Below are positions 17,388-26,981 of a stretch of 64,000 nucleotides of DNA, one piece after another. Origin of the DNA: Christiangramia sp. GTDB lineage: Bacteria > Bacteroidota > Bacteroidia > Flavobacteriales > Flavobacteriaceae. The notes beneath the pieces were generated by a model. That model was not told where the DNA came from, searched no databases, and was given only the letters and a program-made list of their open reading frames with translations. The stretch covers positions 1 to 64,000 of the forward strand of contig NZ_JAPYPC010000011.1 of assembly GCF_029937855.1 (NCBI RefSeq), in the 5' to 3' direction. A program made the translations under genes and the position numbers. The first letter of the stretch is position 1, and each line of letters starts with the position of its first letter.

Positions 17388-19808
17388 ATGCACATTTTGA
17401 ATTGTTTCCACTGTGGAGAGGAATGCCTGGATGAAGTAATTCGCTTTTCTGAAAAGGATTTCTGCTGCACCGGCTGTAAGACCGTTTTTGAAATTCTGAA
17501 TACGAACGATCTCTCTTATTATTATGAACTGGAAAGAAACCCCGGTACCTCGCCGAAATTCAGCGAAAACAAATTCGATTTCCTGGATAATCCGGAGATC
17601 GCTGAAAAACTGCTGGAATTCGACCATAATAATATCCAGGTAATATCGCTGATGATCCCATCCATTCACTGTAGTTCCTGTATCTGGGTACTGGAAAACC
17701 TGAACAAGATCCATAAATTTGTACGCAGTTCCCAGGTAGATTTTCCGAAGAAAAGAGTCCGTATAAGTTTTGCTTCAGATAAGCTAACCTTGAAAGAACT
17801 CGTGATCATGCTCGCGCGTATTGGTTACGAACCTTCCATATCGTTGGAAAGTTATGAGCCAAAAAACTCAAATATCGACCGTAGTCTTATTTACAAACTG
17901 GGCGTGGCTGGTTTTGCTTTTGGGAATATTATGTTCCTCTCTTTCCCTGAATATTTCGAAATCAATGAGTTCTGGTTGGAAAAGTTTAAACATCTTTTCC
18001 GGTGGCTTATGTTCAGTTTTTCACTGCCTGTAGTATTCTACGCCGGAAAGGACTATTTCACCTCTGCCTGGAAAGGTTTACATGCAGGAATGCTGAATAT
18101 AGATGTTCCCATCGCGCTGGGAATTGCCGTTCTTTTCTTAAGGAGTACTGCGGAAATCGCCTTTGATCTTGGCACAGGATTTTTCGACAGTCTTAGCGGA
18201 CTCGTCTTCTTTCTTCTCCTCGGAAGGTTTTTTCAGCAGAAGACCTATTCTTTTCTTTCTTTTGAAAGGGACTATAAATCTTATTTTCCTATAGCGGTAA
18301 CCCGGCTTAATTCAGAAGAAAACCGGCAAAAAGAAGAACAGGTACAGGTTTACAAAATAAAGATAGGGGACAGGATACTCATTAGAAATGAAGAGCTTAT
18401 TCCCATGGATTGTATCCTTATAAAAGGGAAAGCACGAATAGATTATAGTTTCGTGACGGGCGAGGCTGAACCGGTAAGCAGGAAAAGCGGTGAAAAACTG
18501 TTTGCCGGTGGCCGCCAGCAGGGTGGTATTATTGAAGTGGAAGCAGTAAAACCCGTTCAGCAGAGTTATTTGACCGAACTCTGGAATAACGAGGTCTTTA
18601 GTAAAGATAAGAACAACGCTTTCCAGAATTTAACCAACCAGATCAGCCAACGTTTTACGATCGCGGTGCTTAGTATTGCAATTGTTGCTACAGTTTTCTG
18701 GATGTTTTATGATGCTTCCAGGGCCTGGAATGTATTTACCGCGGTGCTTATTATCGCCTGTCCCTGTGCCATTGCGCTTTCCGCACCATTCACCCTGGGA
18801 AATATGCTGCGTATTTTCGGTAAGCATAAATTGTATCTGAAAGAGGCTAGGGTAATCGAACAAATATCCCAGATAGATACCGTGGTATTCGATAAAACGG
18901 GCACGATTACCACAAGCAAAAAAGAAACGATTACTTACGAAGGGCTGGAGCTTAATGACGCCGAAAAGCAATTATTGACCGGCAGCCTTCGGGCATCCAA
19001 TCATCCACTTAGTCGGGCACTTTACCGTATTTTGGATAAGAACGATATCGCACTGCCTGAAAATTTTGAAGAGGTAACCGGGAAAGGACTGCTAACTTCT
19101 TCCAGTGATCTTAAACTGAAAATAGGTTCTTCGGAATTTGTAAAGCAACCGAAAGCTGCGCAAACATTGTCTGGAGGAGCTTCAAAAACTTCCGTGCATA
19201 TAAGCGCGAACGATGAATATAAAGGTTGTTTCAGTTTTCATAACGCGTACCGCAAGGGAATTTCTGAATTGTTCGCCAGCTTATCGGAAGACCGGGAGTT
19301 AATTATTCTTTCGGGGGACAATGCAGGGGAAAGGGAAAAACTGGAAAAACTACTCCCTGCAGGAACACTCATGTTTTTCGATCAGAATCCGGGAGATAAA
19401 TTGCAGTTCATAAAAGATCTTCAACAGCAGAACAGGAAAGTGATGATGATTGGAGACGGGCTAAATGACGCCGGTGCCCTGGCACAAAGTGAAGTGGGAA
19501 TTGCCATTTCTGAAGATATCAATGTCTTTTCTCCTGCTTGTGACGGAATCCTGGATGCCAGGAAATTCGGTGATATCAATAAGTTTTTCGATTTATCCTC
19601 TAAAGCGATCAAAGTGATAAAATGGAGTTTTATGCTTTCGCTTTGCTACAATCTCGTGGGGCTTGGTTTTGCGGTTACCGGTAACCTTATGCCTGTGGTG
19701 GCAGCGATCCTGATGCCGCTTAGTTCCATCAGTGTCGTATTCTTTGCCACGTTGGCTACTCAACTACTGGGTAAAAAACTCGAAAGCAATTTAAAACCGG
19801 AAAGCTGA
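17388..19808 (+). CDS. ccoI: cbb3-associated heavy-metal P-type ATPase
   Basis: N-terminal CFHCGEEC/CCTGCKTVF, CSSC motif, CPC membrane motif (ACPCAIALS), DKTGTIT, GDGLNDAGAL. ORF track TTG start 17379; ATG at 17388. Confidence 0.93.
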   Translation: MHILNCFHCGEECLDEVIRFSEKDFCCTGCKTVFEILNTNDLSYYYELERNPGTSPKFSENKFDFLDNPEIAEKLLEFDHNNIQVISLMIPSIHCSSCIWVLENLNKIHKFVRSSQVDFPKKRVRISFASDKLTLKELVIMLARIGYEPSISLESYEPKNSNIDRSLIYKLGVAGFAFGNIMFLSFPEYFEINEFWLEKFKHLFRWLMFSFSLPVVFYAGKDYFTSAWKGLHAGMLNIDVPIALGIAVLFLRSTAEIAFDLGTGFFDSLSGLVFFLLLGRFFQQKTYSFLSFERDYKSYFPIAVTRLNSEENRQKEEQVQVYKIKIGDRILIRNEELIPMDCILIKGKARIDYSFVTGEAEPVSRKSGEKLFAGGRQQGGIIEVEAVKPVQQSYLTELWNNEVFSKDKNNAFQNLTNQISQRFTIAVLSIAIVATVFWMFYDASRAWNVFTAVLIIACPCAIALSAPFTLGNMLRIFGKHKLYLKEARVIEQISQIDTVVFDKTGTITTSKKETITYEGLELNDAEKQLLTGSLRASNHPLSRALYRILDKNDIALPENFEEVTGKGLLTSSSDLKLKIGSSEFVKQPKAAQTLSGGASKTSVHISANDEYKGCFSFHNAYRKGISELFASLSEDRELIILSGDNAGEREKLEKLLPAGTLMFFDQNPGDKLQFIKDLQQQNRKVMMIGDGLNDAGALAQSEVGIAISEDINVFSPACDGILDARKFGDINKFFDLSSKAIKVIKWSFMLSLCYNLVGLGFAVTGNLMPVVAAILMPLSSISVVFFATLATQLLGKKLESNLKPES

Positions 19809-19848
19809 CCATTGTCATTTTTTAGGATGCTGCCTGGAAATACTTTTA
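19806..19848 (+). promoter_or_regulatory. CTGAY-N4-GTCAT box (core 19806-19817) + 23 bp + TACTTTTA, ccoS-NO-Q-P promoter; overlaps ccoI stop codon
   Basis: cTGACCATTGTCAt, TGA at 19806-19808 is the ccoI stop; 23 nt to TACTTTTA (19841-19848). Confidence 0.7.
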
Positions 19849-19867
19849 CAGTCGAAGAACAGGAAAG

Positions 19868-20059
19868 ATGAATATTATCTATTTGTTGCTAGCAATAAGT
19901 CTCGTAGTGGCACTGATATTCTTTGTTGCCTTTATTTTTTCAGTGAGAAAAGGTCAGTACGACGATGTTTATACACCTTCCGTTCGAATGCTTTTTGAGG
20001 ACGAGATCATTAAAAATCCCAATACAAATCAATCTGTCAAAAAAGAGAAATCTAGTTAA
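19868..20059 (+). CDS. ccoS: cbb3 oxidase assembly protein CcoS
   Basis: 63 aa, one TM then RKGQYDD(V) motif typical of CcoS; located between ccoI and ccoN. Confidence 0.9.
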   Translation: MNIIYLLLAISLVVALIFFVAFIFSVRKGQYDDVYTPSVRMLFEDEIIKNPNTNQSVKKEKSS

Positions 20060-20061
20060 TT

Positions 20062-22257
20062 ATGGAATTACAGCAGTTTTATTACGATAATAAGATCGTA
20101 AAGAAATTTATCATCGCTACGATGTTCTGGGGCATTATAGGGATGAGTGTCGGGCTACTGCTCGCTTTTTTGTTTATTTTCCCTAATCTTACCGAAGGCA
20201 TCCCATGGCTAAGTTTTGGTAGGTTGAGGCCTTTGCATACCAATGCGGTAATATTTGCCTTTGTGGGGAACGCCATTTTCGCTGGAGTTTATTATTCCAC
20301 ACAGCGTTTACTTAAAGCCAGGATGTGGAGCGATGCCTTAAGTAACATAAACTTCTGGGGCTGGCAACTCATTATTGTGGGCGCGGCGATCACCCTGCCC
20401 ATGGGTTTTACCTCTTCTAAAGAATATGCTGAGCTGGAATGGCCTTTCGATATTGCCATTGCGGTAATCTGGGTAGCTTTTGGAGCCAACCTTATCGGGA
20501 CTATGTTAAAAAGGCGGCAACGACACTTGTATGTAGCAATCTGGTTTTACCTGGCCACTTTCGTAACCGTAGCGGTGCTGCATATTGTAAATAATATTGA
20601 AATTCCCGTAAGTGCCTTTAAAAGTTATTCTTTTTATTCAGGAGTTCAGGATGCGCTTGTACAGTGGTGGTACGGGCATAATGCCGTTGCATTCTTCCTT
20701 ACCACACCATTCCTGGGATTGATGTATTATTTTGTACCAAAGGCCGCAAACCGGCCGGTATATTCCTATAGATTATCCATTATTCACTTCTGGTCGCTGA
20801 TCTTTATCTATATCTGGGCAGGTCCGCACCATTTGCTATATACTTCTTTGCCAGACTGGGCCCAGAACCTTGGAGTGGCGTTTTCTGTAATGTTGCTTTT
20901 CCCATCCTGGGGAGGAATGATCAATGGACTTTTAACATTGAGAGGTGCATGGGATAAAGTACGGGTAGATCCCGTGCTGAAATTTATGGTAGTGGCTATC
21001 ACGGGATATGGAATGGCAACTTTTGAAGGTCCAATGCTTTCGCTTAAAAATGTGAATGCTATTGCCCATTTTAGTGACTGGATCATCGCTCACGTTCATG
21101 TTGGCGCACTTGCCTGGAATGGGTTTTTAACCTTCGGAATGGTCTACTGGCTGGTACCAAGGTTATTTAAAACGAATTTATGGTCTATAAAACTAGCTAA
21201 TACTCATTTCTGGATGGGTACCCTTGGTATCATTATTTACGCGATGCCAATGTATGTTGCCGGATTTGTTCAGGCATCCATGTGGAAACAGTTCAATCCT
21301 GATGGTACTCTTACCTACGGAAATTTCCTTGAAACCGTTACCGAGATTATCCCGATGTACTGGATGCGTGCCATAGGAGGAAGCCTTTATATCCTTGGTG
21401 CCTTTGTAATGCTTTACAATATTGTTAAAACCGTTCGCCAGGGAAGCCAGGTGGAAGATGAACTTGCCGAAGCAGCCGCATTGCAACCGGTTACCAAAAA
21501 GAGGACTGCCGGGGAAGCCTATCACAGCTGGCTGGAAAGAAGACCGGTAAAACTTACCATTTTCGCCACCATAGCGATCCTTATTGGGGGAATGGTGCAG
21601 ATCATCCCTTCATTAATGGTAGATGAATATGTGCCGGTAATTTCCAGCGTAAAACCTTATACGCCGCTGGAATTGGAAGGTCGGGATATTTACATAAGGG
21701 AAGGCTGTGTTTCCTGTCACTCGCAAATGGTAAGGCCATTTAGAAGTGAAGTGGAGCGTTATGGCGAATATTCAAAGGCCGGGGAGTACCGTTATGATTA
21801 TCCTTTCCTTTGGGGAAGTAAACGTACCGGGCCCGATCTTCACAGGATTGGCCAGAAATATTCAGATAACTGGCACCTGAACCATATGTACGATCCGCAA
21901 AGTACTTCTTCCGGTTCCATTATGCCGTCCTATCCCTGGATCATTGAGGATGAGTTGGATAAATCACAGACCGAAGATAAGATGCGCGCCATGCAAATCC
22001 TGGGAGTGCCATATACCGAAGAAGAGATCGCGAATGCCCAACAGTGGATGGAAGAACAGGGAACGAGGATAGAACAGAACCTGTATTCAGATCCCGATTT
22101 CGCCGCCACATACGAGGCCGATAAGAAATATGCGACAGAGAGCGGGGAAGCATTCACTGAAATGCGTGACCGTGAGATCGTTGCTCTTATCGCTTACCTG
22201 CAACGTTTGGGCACTGATATCAAAGCCGAAGATTTAAAGCAAGTATCAACCGAATAA
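20062..22257 (+). CDS. ccoNO: cbb3 cytochrome c oxidase, fused subunits I and II (CcoN-CcoO)
   Basis: CcoN His motifs (RPLHTNAV, WWYGHNAVAFFLTTPFLGLMYYFVPK, HFSDWIIAHVHVGALAWNGF) followed in the same ORF by CcoO haem motif EGCVSCHSQMVRPF. Confidence 0.95.
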   Translation: MELQQFYYDNKIVKKFIIATMFWGIIGMSVGLLLAFLFIFPNLTEGIPWLSFGRLRPLHTNAVIFAFVGNAIFAGVYYSTQRLLKARMWSDALSNINFWGWQLIIVGAAITLPMGFTSSKEYAELEWPFDIAIAVIWVAFGANLIGTMLKRRQRHLYVAIWFYLATFVTVAVLHIVNNIEIPVSAFKSYSFYSGVQDALVQWWYGHNAVAFFLTTPFLGLMYYFVPKAANRPVYSYRLSIIHFWSLIFIYIWAGPHHLLYTSLPDWAQNLGVAFSVMLLFPSWGGMINGLLTLRGAWDKVRVDPVLKFMVVAITGYGMATFEGPMLSLKNVNAIAHFSDWIIAHVHVGALAWNGFLTFGMVYWLVPRLFKTNLWSIKLANTHFWMGTLGIIIYAMPMYVAGFVQASMWKQFNPDGTLTYGNFLETVTEIIPMYWMRAIGGSLYILGAFVMLYNIVKTVRQGSQVEDELAEAAALQPVTKKRTAGEAYHSWLERRPVKLTIFATIAILIGGMVQIIPSLMVDEYVPVISSVKPYTPLELEGRDIYIREGCVSCHSQMVRPFRSEVERYGEYSKAGEYRYDYPFLWGSKRTGPDLHRIGQKYSDNWHLNHMYDPQSTSSGSIMPSYPWIIEDELDKSQTEDKMRAMQILGVPYTEEEIANAQQWMEEQGTRIEQNLYSDPDFAATYEADKKYATESGEAFTEMRDREIVALIAYLQRLGTDIKAEDLKQVSTE

Positions 22258-22267
22258 ATTTTAAACG

Positions 22268-22471
22268 ATGTTGAAATTCGTAAAAGGACCCCTGGAAAGT
22301 ATAGAAGGTGTGGAAATATATCCGATCATTTCCCTGCTTATCTTTTTCATCTTTTTCACTGCGCTTTTCTGGTGGGTGTTTACCGCAAAAAAAGATTATA
22401 TCAATAATGTAAGCAGCATTCCGCTGGAACAGGAAGACGAAATCAATAATTCCAAAGAAGACCTGTCATGA
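22268..22471 (+). CDS. ccoQ: CcoQ/FixQ-like subunit
   Basis: 67 aa, one TM, gene order. Confidence 0.75.
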   Translation: MLKFVKGPLESIEGVEIYPIISLLIFFIFFTALFWWVFTAKKDYINNVSSIPLEQEDEINNSKEDLS

Positions 22472-23436
22472 AAAAGATATATTCAATTTTAAGGGTTTCG
22501 GGATTGATGTTGCTGGCGGTTATCATCGCTGAAAATACTCTGGAAACCGGGGGTAAAAGCAGTTTCGGAGTATACCCAATTCTATGGCTAATCCTTGGTG
22601 TAGCTTTCATATTTGCAATCGCTGCCGAAATTTCGGTAGCTGCACTGGAAAGCACTCTCTACAAAGCGCTTAAGCCGGAAATGAAAATTAAATATGACCA
22701 GGCTGCTATCGCAAAACAAGAAAAATGGAAAAACTGGTTCAAGAAATTTTACGATAAACTTCTAGATAAAAAGCCACTGGAGAAAGAAGAGGAGATCGTA
22801 TTGGATCATAATTACGATGGCATAAAGGAGCTGGATAATAATCTACCGCCATGGTGGCTGTATGGTTTTTACGCCAGTATTGTCTTCGCAGGAATTTACA
22901 TGGCCAGATACCACATATTTGACGGATCAAGTCAGCGGGAGGAATATCTGACTGAGATAACGGAAGCACGTGAGGCCGTTGAAGAATATAAAAAGAATGC
23001 CAACGGCCTTATAGATGCCAATACGGTAGAGTTGCTGACCGGGGAGGAAGATATTAATAGGGGAAAGGCCACCTTTGAAGCTAATTGTGTTGCCTGCCAT
23101 AAGATAGATGCAGGCGGAGGTATTGGCCCTAATCTCGTAGATTCTTATTGGATTTTGGGGGGTGGGATCAAGAATGTTTTCAATACAATTTCTGAAGGTG
23201 GGCGTACGGGAAAGGGTATGATTGCCTGGAAAACCGATCTCAAACCAGAGGAAATTGCTCAGGTGGCCAGTTATGTGCTAAGCCTGCACGGCAGCACTCC
23301 TGCCGATCCCAAAGAACCTGAAGGTGAGTTTTGGATTGATCCTGATGCAAGGATAGAGGAAGTAGATGTAAACAGTCCCGATTCTCTTTCCATCGAAATG
23401 GAAATGGGATATGAAGAAGATATGCTGGAGGAATAA
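22468..23436 (+). CDS. ccoP: cbb3 oxidase subunit III, cytochrome c (CcoP)
   Basis: DGIKELDNNLPPWWLYGFYASIVFAGIYMARYH; ANCVACHKIDAGGGIGPNL haem c site. Confidence 0.93.
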   Translation: MKKIYSILRVSGLMLLAVIIAENTLETGGKSSFGVYPILWLILGVAFIFAIAAEISVAALESTLYKALKPEMKIKYDQAAIAKQEKWKNWFKKFYDKLLDKKPLEKEEEIVLDHNYDGIKELDNNLPPWWLYGFYASIVFAGIYMARYHIFDGSSQREEYLTEITEAREAVEEYKKNANGLIDANTVELLTGEEDINRGKATFEANCVACHKIDAGGGIGPNLVDSYWILGGGIKNVFNTISEGGRTGKGMIAWKTDLKPEEIAQVASYVLSLHGSTPADPKEPEGEFWIDPDARIEEVDVNSPDSLSIEMEMGYEEDMLEE

Positions 23437-23438
23437 AA

Positions 23439-24866
23439 TTGCGGAAATTGGAAAAGAAAGAAGAGAAATTTAGAGATAGCATTGCTACGATGGACGAGGA
23501 AGGGAAACGTTCCTGGGTATTCCCTAAGAAACCTTCTGGGAAATATTATGAATATCGTAAATATGTGAGTTATGTTTTACTGGCCTTTCTTTTTGTTTCT
23601 CCCTTTATAAAAATCAACGGCAACCAGTTCCTGATGTTCAATGTACTGGAGCGCCGCTTCAATATCTTCGGAGCCGTCTTCTGGCCGCAGGATTTTTATC
23701 TGTTTGTGATAGCTATGTTAATAGGTGTGGTGTTCATCTTATTGTTCACCGTAGCTTTCGGAAGGATCTTCTGTGGTTGGATATGTCCCCAGACGATTTT
23801 TATGGAAATGGTCTTTAGAAGGATTGAATACTGGATTGAAGGTGACCGCGGAAAGCAGATACGGCTTGAAAAACAACCCTGGAATTCAGAGAAGATCAGG
23901 AAAAAGGTCCTAAAATGGTCAATTTTCTTCTTCATTTCTTTGCTCATCGCCAATGTCTTCCTGGCCTATCTTATAGGAAGTGACCGCCTGCTGCTTTATA
24001 TCTATGAAGGTCCGGCGGTACATTTTAGCACATTGATCTCTTTACTCATCTTTACCGGTGTGTTCTATTTTGTTTTCGCCTGGTTCCGCGAGCAGGTTTG
24101 CGTGATCGCCTGTCCTTATGGTCGTTTGCAGGGAGTGTTGCTGGACAACAAATCTATCGTGGTGGCTTACGATCATAAACGCGGTGAAAAGGAAAAGGGA
24201 AGGGCGAAATTTAAAAAAAATGAAGACCGTTCAGCAACCGGAAAGGGTGATTGTATTGATTGTTTTCAATGTGTGCAGGTTTGTCCTACCGGAATAGACA
24301 TCCGCAACGGTACCCAGCTGGAATGTATCAATTGTACTGCATGTATCGATGCCTGCAACCAGATGATGGAGGCGGTGGATCTTCCACAAGGCCTTATCAG
24401 GTACGCCAGTGAAGAGAATATTGAAAAGAAGGCGAAATTCAAATTTACTCCACGTCTCAAAGGATATACGGCAGTGTTATTCATATTAGTTTCTATTTTA
24501 ACAGGTATGTTGTTTCTTAGAAGTGATGTGGAAGCCAATATTCTAAGGCTTCCCGGTCAGTTATACGAACACAAGGAAGAGAATATCATCAGCAATGTTT
24601 ATACCTATAAACTTATCAATAAAACCAACAATGCGTATGGGAATATCCGTTTTGAACTGGCATCCCATAAAGGAACTATTGAAACGGTAAAACAGCAAAA
24701 TATTGAGGTCTCCGGCAACGCACTGGCGGAAGGAACCTTATTCATCGAAATTAACAGGTCGGCCCTGGAAGATGATAAAGATGTGGTAGAGATCGAAGTT
24801 TATAATAACGATCAACTTATTGAAACCACTTCTACCATTTTTATGGGACCGAGAAATTATAAATAA
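23439..24866 (+). CDS. ccoG: cbb3 assembly ferredoxin-like protein CcoG
   Basis: FGRIFCGWICPQTIFMEMVFRRIEYWIEGDR; CIDCFQCVQVCPTGIDIRNGTQLECINCTACIDACN. Confidence 0.95.
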   Translation: MRKLEKKEEKFRDSIATMDEEGKRSWVFPKKPSGKYYEYRKYVSYVLLAFLFVSPFIKINGNQFLMFNVLERRFNIFGAVFWPQDFYLFVIAMLIGVVFILLFTVAFGRIFCGWICPQTIFMEMVFRRIEYWIEGDRGKQIRLEKQPWNSEKIRKKVLKWSIFFFISLLIANVFLAYLIGSDRLLLYIYEGPAVHFSTLISLLIFTGVFYFVFAWFREQVCVIACPYGRLQGVLLDNKSIVVAYDHKRGEKEKGRAKFKKNEDRSATGKGDCIDCFQCVQVCPTGIDIRNGTQLECINCTACIDACNQMMEAVDLPQGLIRYASEENIEKKAKFKFTPRLKGYTAVLFILVSILTGMLFLRSDVEANILRLPGQLYEHKEENIISNVYTYKLINKTNNAYGNIRFELASHKGTIETVKQQNIEVSGNALAEGTLFIEINRSALEDDKDVVEIEVYNNDQLIETTSTIFMGPRNYK

Positions 24867-24871
24867 GAATT

Positions 24872-25327
24872 ATGAAAATCAAGATACATTGGGGGACAGG
24901 ACTGGCGATTGGAATGGTTATTTTTATATCATTCATCATGTATTTCGTTATAACCATGCTGAGCAGTACAGATTATGACCATGATCTGGTGGTAGAAGAT
25001 TATTACAAAGCCGAGCTGCATTATCAGGAAGATATAGATGCACAGCGGAACCTTCTTGCTTTAAGTAGGGGGGTGGATGTCTATAAAAAGGATGGCAGAT
25101 TGATGCTAAACCTGCCTGAAGAAATGGAATTATCAAAAATGAAAGGTTCTGTAACGCTGTACAGGCCCTCTAACAAAAAACTGGATTTCGATATTCCTTT
25201 GCAGGATCTTGTGGAAAAGACTATAGAAATTTCATCTAAAAAGCTTATTCCGGGTCGCTGGAACGTGATCGTAAGCTGGGTTTATGAAGGTGAGGAGTAC
25301 CTTTTCAAAAAAGAAATTCTTTACTAA
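24872..25327 (+). CDS. ccoH: FixH/CcoH family protein
   Basis: KIHWGTGLAIGMVIFISFIMYFV...VVEDYYKAELHYQEDIDAQRN typical FixH layout. Confidence 0.88.
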   Translation: MKIKIHWGTGLAIGMVIFISFIMYFVITMLSSTDYDHDLVVEDYYKAELHYQEDIDAQRNLLALSRGVDVYKKDGRLMLNLPEEMELSKMKGSVTLYRPSNKKLDFDIPLQDLVEKTIEISSKKLIPGRWNVIVSWVYEGEEYLFKKEILY

Positions 25328-26029
25328 ATGCTACTTTCAGCACTCATATTTGGATTATTGGGGAGTTTCCATTGCATGGGGATGTGCGGCCCTATTGCCT
25401 TTATGCTCCCCGTCGACCGGAAGAATATGCTGAAACGTTTTATTCAGATATTGCTTTATCATCTTGGTCGTATTGCGTCTTATGCAGTCATTGGCCTGGC
25501 TTTTGGTGTTGTGGGAAAAAGTCTTTCGCTGTTCGGGCTTCAGCAACAGCTTTCCATTATCATGGGAGTTTTAATGCTGACTATCATATTGATCCCGAAA
25601 TTTAGCCAATCTAAGAACAGGCTTTCGCAAAAAAGTTTTCGGTTGATTTCCACATTAAAGAATTCGCTTGGGAAAGAATTGAAAAAGAAACGTCCCGACA
25701 CTTTTTTCACAGTAGGTTTGCTAAATGGATTTCTTCCCTGTGGACTCGTGTATATGGCGGTTTTTGGTGCAGTTGCCATGGGGAATGCATTCCAGGGAAG
25801 TATTTATATGATTCTGTTTGGTGTCGGCACCATGCCATTGATGACCACCGCAATCTGGATTGGGAATTTCATATCAGTAAAATTTCGACAAAGAATACGT
25901 AAAGCAATACCTGTCTTTGTAGGGATCATAGCCATTCTTTTTATTGTAAGAGGACTAGGTTTAGAAATTCCTTATTTATCTCCTTCTCATCCTACAGAAA
26001 AAGTAAGTACGAATTACAACTGTCATTGA
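25328..26029 (+). CDS. Sulfite exporter TauE/SafE family (CcoH-like heme/copper maturation neighbor)
   Basis: LLGSFHCMGMCGPIAFMLP, GFLPCGLVYMAVFGAVAMG. Confidence 0.9.
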   Translation: MLLSALIFGLLGSFHCMGMCGPIAFMLPVDRKNMLKRFIQILLYHLGRIASYAVIGLAFGVVGKSLSLFGLQQQLSIIMGVLMLTIILIPKFSQSKNRLSQKSFRLISTLKNSLGKELKKKRPDTFFTVGLLNGFLPCGLVYMAVFGAVAMGNAFQGSIYMILFGVGTMPLMTTAIWIGNFISVKFRQRIRKAIPVFVGIIAILFIVRGLGLEIPYLSPSHPTEKVSTNYNCH

Positions 26030-26510
26030 AATTCTTCAATGGAGATTTTAGATAATAGGCAAAGCTAAATAGGTGCCATCTGGAGTATAAGTAGGTTAAT
26101 CTAAAAAAGACAGCAGCGTTTTAATATCTTTCTACGAGATGATTTCCCACTTTCGTTTTATAACTGTGATTAAACATGACAAAAACTAAGGCTCATAATA
26201 TGCTCTCGTGCTAGTGAATATATAAGTCCTATTCACAGGATTGTTCAAAATATATCAGTTGCATTTTAAGAAATATCCAATCTCAGAAAATATCGGTGCC
26301 TTAATTTTTAGGTCATTTTTTAAATCCTTATTAACATTTATAATAATAAAGAAGAATAGTTTCTCTTTTTTACGGAATTAAAAGAAGATAATTTCTGTAT
26401 TTTTAAATATCGAAAATTGAATAGAATTATATAAGATTTTTGTGGTTCACAAATCGTCAACACAAAGAATAGAATTTTGCAGAAGCCCTATAAATACAGG
26501 GTATACGAGA

Positions 26511-26536
26511 AAGGGTTTGAATCCTGGCGAGGTCAC
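26511..26536 (+). other. Degenerate tRNA 3'-end-like sequence, copy 1
   Basis: AAGGGTTTGAATCCTGGCGAGGTCAC resembles a T-arm plus acceptor 3' strand; no upstream cloverleaf recognised. Confidence 0.35.
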
Positions 26537-26560
26537 AAAATAAATTTTATAATAAGAAAA

Positions 26561-26588
26561 AACGCTAAGCTTGCTTGAGCGTTTTTTT
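26561..26588 (+). terminator. Intrinsic terminator
   Basis: AACGCTAAGCTTGCTTGAGCGTTTTTTT. Confidence 0.7.
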
Positions 26589-26617
26589 ATTTGAGGCATC
26601 TTCAAAGCATATCTTAG

Positions 26618-26646
26618 AAGGATAATCGATCCTGCGAGATCACAAC
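26618..26646 (+). other. Degenerate tRNA 3'-end-like sequence, copy 2
   Basis: AAGGATAATCGATCCTGCGAGATCACAAC aligns with copy 1. Confidence 0.3.
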
Positions 26647-26673
26647 GAATCAAATTTTACTAAAAAGTCAAAA

Positions 26674-26699
26674 AAAACCTAGCTAACTGCGGGTTTTTC
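26674..26699 (+). terminator. Probable intrinsic terminator
   Basis: AAAAACCTAGCTAACTGCGGGTTTTT. Confidence 0.5.
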
Positions 26700-26981
26700 T
26701 ATTATAGGATGGTTAAATCCCAAAGTTTGGCTGGTTTTTAAATTTTTAGAGATTCGAAATGTATTTTACTTAAATGCTCCGCGGACTGCCCCGGAGAATT
26801 TTACTTGTCCTGAATAATTGTTCGGTGAGGAAAAATAAATGAAAGAGTAAGTTCCTAATGCCCGACCTACTTATGGGTCATTAAAATTCTCTTTATTCCA
26901 GGTCTAGTTCTGTTATTAACAGGATTTAAATTTGTAAATTTTAGTTGAAAAGCTATATTTAGGCAGCAATAAACTTCTTGT

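Noticed and set aside
26440-26540. Functional tRNA gene
   Set aside because: T-arm stem is imperfect and no D-arm, anticodon arm or matching acceptor 5' strand could be identified; treated as a degenerate remnant only.
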